Shown here one piece after another: positions 60,984 through 64,000 of a stretch of DNA of 64,000 bases. The stretch spans positions 620,001 through 684,000 of the forward strand of contig NZ_JACDXV010000001.1 in assembly GCF_015158295.1 (NCBI RefSeq), given 5' to 3'. The notes under the pieces were generated by a model. The model was not told the DNA's origin. It searched no databases and saw nothing but the letters and a program-made list of their open reading frames with translations. The translations under genes and the position numbers were made by a program. The stretch is from Devosia faecipullorum (lineage in GTDB: Bacteria > Pseudomonadota > Alphaproteobacteria > Rhizobiales > Devosiaceae). Every line of letters starts with the position of its first letter. The first letter of the stretch is position 1.

Positions 60984-63731
60984 CTAGCGGACCATGTTCA
61001 GGGCTTCCTGCAACATCTCGTCGGCCGTTGAGACGATGCGGGTGGCAGCCGAATAGGCCTGCTGGGTGATGATCAGTTTGGTGAACTCGTCCGAAATATC
61101 GGTATTGGAGGCTTCGAGCGCGCCCCCGATAATACCCGAGCCGGAGAGGTCGAAGATCGGCTCGCCCGATTCCGAGGTGGACTGATAGACGCCGCCATCG
61201 AGGCGCTTCAGCGAATTGACGCCATTGAATTGGGCGGTCACCACCTGCGCCATCTCGATGCGCTCGCCATTGGAATAGGTGGCCACGACCCGCCCGGCAT
61301 CGGTAATCGCCACCGACAGGAATTCACCGGCGCCATATCCGTTCTGGTTCAGCGTCGAAACGGTCACCGTGCCATTCACGTCCGCAAACTGGGAAACGCC
61401 ATTGGTGTCGTGGCGGAGCTCGACATTGCCGATATAGACGCCGTTGACCGACAGGTTGTTGATCATCGTCTGGGGAACGCCGGCCCCGATCAGCGAACCA
61501 TTGCCACCGAATTCATAGCTCTGCCCGGTATTGGTCCAGGCAGGTGCGCCACCCACGGCCGTGCTGTCGGAGAGATAGAAAAGCTGCCACTTGTCGGTGC
61601 CGCCTGCAGCAGCGCTGTCCACCTTGGCCCAGCGCATCTGCACGTTCACCGGTGCGCCGTTGCTGGCATAGACGGTAATGGCGCCGCCGGAGATCGACTG
61701 CGACACGAACCTGTCGGAGTCCGCCGCCGAGACATAGTCGAGCTCGCCGGTTTCGGCCTGGAACGAACCGGCCACGCCCAGCGTATTGGCTGCCGTACCG
61801 CTGATTTCGACGTCATAGTGATAATTGTCGTCGAAGGAGATCCGCACCTGGCCAGCTTCGTAGGTCACCCTTGCATTGGCAGCGCCGGGCCCACCATTGG
61901 TCTGCAGATCGGCCTGAATGTCGGCGAGGACATCGGCCAGCGATTGGCCGGCATTGATCTCGACCAGACCGGCGCCCGTCGAATAGGAGCCGTCGGTGTC
62001 GAAGCGATAGGAACGCGTGATATTGCCCACGGTGACGACCAGGCTGTCGCCATTGCTCAGCATCAGGTCGGCCGGCAGGTTTTCCGGTGTGATGGCGCCA
62101 TTGGCAATCGAGTTGTGCGGGCCTGCCCCCAGACCCAGCAGATCGCCCGTCAACACGCCGTTGCGCGTCGTGATGAAGGAAACTGGCTGGGTATTGGTCG
62201 TGCCGGCAGAAATCTCCACCGCACCATTGCGCAGCATGGCCGTGACGGTGCTGTCGCCGGTCAGGGTGCGCAGCTCGTTCTGGATGGCCGACATCATGGA
62301 ATTAATGTTGCCCAGCGCCGAAATGGCGGTTTCGCCTGCACTAGCCATTGTGTCTGCTGCACGCGCACCGGGCGGGTAGGTGATGCTGAGTTCGCCCGTG
62401 CCGGCATTGTAATTGGCGATCGAGCCGGGGAAAGCAGTCTGGATTGCGCTCACCAGGCCGGCGCCATCGGGGTTAAGCGGCGCAGCAAAGGGAATTGTTG
62501 TCTGCGTCGGATTGCCGATCTGGAATCCCCCAGCCGCGTGAATTGCGGCGAGGTCATTGGAACCGATCTGCAAAACCGTCGTTGCCGAACCCGTGACGAA
62601 TCCCGGAAAGGCCGCATCGAAAGACACGCCTCCCGCGCCGGCAGCCGAGGCGGCGGGCGTCCAGGCAGTCGTGGAATAGGTGATGTCGAGATTGCCGGTG
62701 ACCGGATTATAGACCGCCGAAGTACCGGCGGGCAAAGTATCCTCGACGGCCTGAATCAGGCCCGCCGCATCCGCCGAATAGCTGCCGTAGAACGGAATAG
62801 GCATACCACCCACATTGAGATCGCCTACGCCATGCAGCGCCGCGAGATTGGCACTGGGGATATTGATGCGCATCGTGCTCGTAGCCGATCCGGCGGTCGC
62901 GCCGCCAATGCCTACCGCCGGATTGGCGACGCCATTGGTATCGAACCGCAGGTTATAGGTCGCGCCGCCAATGGTGACGGTCAGCATGTCGGCATCGTTG
63001 ACCACGCTATTGGCCAGCGCCGTGCCCACCAGATTGGCGCCGGTAGCGCGCGCCGGAACAGTCATCGTATTATTGGGCGGAATTGCCTTGCCCGTCGTCG
63101 TATGCGGATAATAGGGCGCGCCAGCCACCGAACCATAAGACCACGGCCTCAGCAATTCGCTGTTCGGAGTGGTCGCATTATAGCTTGCCGTCTTGGGCAA
63201 TTGCGGCAAGTTGGCCTGGTAATTGATCGTCCGGGTGACGTTTGCAGGCAGGAAGGCGTTGGACAGCTTGATGACCTCAGGCACCGAGCCGGAAATATTG
63301 CCCGTGCCAGCATCGATCGGCAGGCCCTTGAGATAATAGCCGGCGCCATTGACCAACAGACCATCCTTGTCGATCTCGAAATCGCCACGGCGGGTGAAGA
63401 AGTTCGAGCCGGCAAAAACCGAATTACCGTCCGACTGACCGACCTTAGGCTCGACCACAAAGAAGCCGCCCGAATTGAGCGCGATATAGGTCTCGTTGGC
63501 ACTGGTCTGGATGTCGCCCTGGAGATTGTTGGTGGCGCGGGACTGCGCCAGAACGGCTCCCGGAACCTGCGACTTGAGCGGGGCGTCGGGAATGAGGTCG
63601 ACAAAGCTCGTTTCCATGCGCTTGTAGCCCACGGTCTGCGAGTTGGCGATATTGCCCGAAATATTCTCCAATGCATGCGCCTGCGCCCGCAGGCCGGTCA
63701 CCGCACTGGAAAGAGCCCCATAGATACCCAT
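60984..63731 (-). CDS. flgE: Flagellar hook protein FlgE (915 residues, enlarged)
   Basis: N-terminal MGIYGALSSAVTGLRAQAHA and ISGNIANSQTVGYKRMETSF, and C-terminal LEASNTDISDEFTKLIITQQ and AYSAATRIVSTADEMLQEAL, identify FlgE. Typical alphaproteobacterial hooks are roughly 400-600 residues, so 915 is exceptional. The middle contains a tandem repeat of about 60 residues near 293-350 and 393-453: LAALHGVGDLNVGG ... GNLDITY, and LAAIHAAGGFQIGN ... GELSITY. It heads the flgE-flgK-flgL operon, with a sigma-54 promoter at 63799-63784 and an ftr-like site further up. Confidence 0.94.
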   Translation of the reverse strand: MGIYGALSSAVTGLRAQAHALENISGNIANSQTVGYKRMETSFVDLIPDAPLKSQVPGAVLAQSRATNNLQGDIQTSANETYIALNSGGFFVVEPKVGQSDGNSVFAGSNFFTRRGDFEIDKDGLLVNGAGYYLKGLPIDAGTGNISGSVPEVIKLSNAFLPANVTRTINYQANLPQLPKTASYNATTPNSELLRPWSYGSVAGAPYYPHTTTGKAIPPNNTMTVPARATGANLVGTALANSVVNDADMLTVTIGGATYNLRFDTNGVANPAVGIGGATAGSATSTMRINIPSANLAALHGVGDLNVGGMPIPFYGSYSADAAGLIQAVEDTLPAGTSAVYNPVTGNLDITYSTTAWTPAASAAGAGGVSFDAAFPGFVTGSATTVLQIGSNDLAAIHAAGGFQIGNPTQTTIPFAAPLNPDGAGLVSAIQTAFPGSIANYNAGTGELSITYPPGARAADTMASAGETAISALGNINSMMSAIQNELRTLTGDSTVTAMLRNGAVEISAGTTNTQPVSFITTRNGVLTGDLLGLGAGPHNSIANGAITPENLPADLMLSNGDSLVVTVGNITRSYRFDTDGSYSTGAGLVEINAGQSLADVLADIQADLQTNGGPGAANARVTYEAGQVRISFDDNYHYDVEISGTAANTLGVAGSFQAETGELDYVSAADSDRFVSQSISGGAITVYASNGAPVNVQMRWAKVDSAAAGGTDKWQLFYLSDSTAVGGAPAWTNTGQSYEFGGNGSLIGAGVPQTMINNLSVNGVYIGNVELRHDTNGVSQFADVNGTVTVSTLNQNGYGAGEFLSVAITDAGRVVATYSNGERIEMAQVVTAQFNGVNSLKRLDGGVYQSTSESGEPIFDLSGSGIIGGALEASNTDISDEFTKLIITQQAYSAATRIVSTADEMLQEALNMVR

Positions 63732-63783
63732 CTGTCACTCCATAAACCCGGTCGCGCCCAATGACGCATTCGCCAAATACCAA

Positions 63784-63799
63784 TGCAAAGCCCGTACCA
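63784..63799 (-). promoter_or_regulatory. Sigma-54 type promoter of flgE
   Basis: On the minus strand TGGTACGGGCTTTGCA closely matches TGGCACG-N4-TTGCA, with GG and GC exactly ten bases apart. The predicted start near 63773 gives a 42-base leader to the flgE ATG at 63731. Confidence 0.78.
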
Positions 63800-63886
63800 A
63801 CTTTCTTACGCATTGATTTTGTTGATATTTTTGTGGGTTGACCGACCAAATATGGCCGCAAGGCGGCAGAAGAGTCCGGGCGGGCG

Positions 63887-63899
63887 GGCAGATTTTGCC
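63887..63899. promoter_or_regulatory. ftr-like element upstream of flgE
   Basis: GGCAGATTTTGCC, set in the longer near-palindrome GGCGGGCA ... TGCCGCC, lies about 114-126 bases upstream of the predicted flgE start point. It is the same element as in the flgF and fliX/flgI regions. No gene is supported in the rest of 63732-64000. Confidence 0.58.
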
Positions 63900-64000
63900 G
63901 CCTGCTTGTGAAACCCCTGCCATTCGCGTAAATCGGCTACTGACCCGAACCCGCACCGATCAGGCCACAATGCTGTTTTCCAGCGTCGATGAATTTGTCA

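Noticed and set aside
61230-63764. 844-codon plus-strand frame opposite flgE
   Set aside because: Shadow of flgE; composition rich in R, G and H with no recognisable motif.
63970-64000. ATG at 63970 opening a plus-strand frame (MLFSSVDEFV) at the window edge
   Set aside because: Only ten codons are visible and there is no clear ribosome site, so a gene start cannot be supported.
1-64000. Search for prophage, transposase, CRISPR array, toxin-antitoxin or defence genes
   Set aside because: Every substantial frame was assigned to a housekeeping, transport, flagellar or curli gene; no repeats with regular spacers and no integrase or transposase motifs were seen.

Overview
The window is one continuous, high-GC stretch of an alphaproteobacterial chromosome, most likely order Hyphomicrobiales and near Devosia/Pelagibacterium. 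The reasons are a CckA hybrid kinase, the alphaproteobacteria-only flagellar proteins FliX, FlaF, FlbT, MotE and a DUF6468-type protein, a BacA/SbmA transporter, and a three-hairpin intergenic repeat of the rhizobial type. The genus is inferred from general resemblance. No phage, transposase, CRISPR array, tRNA or rRNA was seen.

Layout. 1-10.6 kb: purS (3' end), an acyltransferase-3 membrane protein, purQ and purL, then bolA and the CGFS glutaredoxin grxD flanking a DUF6665-like gene and a HAD hydrolase, then two MFS transporters. 10.6-14.5 kb: a sugar-acid locus (UxaA-type dehydratase, FucU/RbsD mutarotase, FAH-type hydrolase) with its own GntR regulator and two copies of one palindromic operator. 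14.6-30.1 kb: housekeeping genes on both strands (inositol monophosphatase-like, ttcA, bacA-like, rpsD, MFS, trmJ-like, two tandem GNATs, GFA, icd, a GDPD-like lipoesterase, a DMT transporter, alaS, recA). 30.3-43.5 kb: DUF2237, cckA, a 1112-residue exported TPR-like protein, then motE-DUF6468-fliM-fliL diverging from flgF-flgG-flgA-flgH. 43.7-48 kb: an M32 carboxypeptidase, a small curli-type cluster (curlin, csgH, curlin), a YciI-like protein and dksA. 48-64 kb: the second flagellar block, with fliX diverging from flgI, a rod-binding protein, flgN and a small unknown protein, then two giant flagellins, flbT-flaF, and flgL-flgK-flgE on the minus strand.

How it works together. The flagellar promoters share a readable control code. 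Sigma-54 type -24/-12 elements (GG-N10-GC) lie before flgF, flgI and flgE. Each has an upstream 13-bp element of the form GGCA-N5-TGCC resembling the Caulobacter ftr (FlbD) site. CtrA boxes (TTAA-N7-TTAA) lie at the fliX/flgI divide and before the second flagellin, and a near-match lies by fliL. With cckA and fliX in the same window, this suggests a Caulobacter-like CckA-CtrA to FliX/FlbD-sigma54 cascade. The second theme is size: hook, hook-junction and filament proteins are all very large for their families, and several contain internally repeated modules. Other points of note are tiny reading frames that end on the ATGA of GntR-controlled genes, an inverted SOS-like operator before recA, and a one-cysteine DksA.
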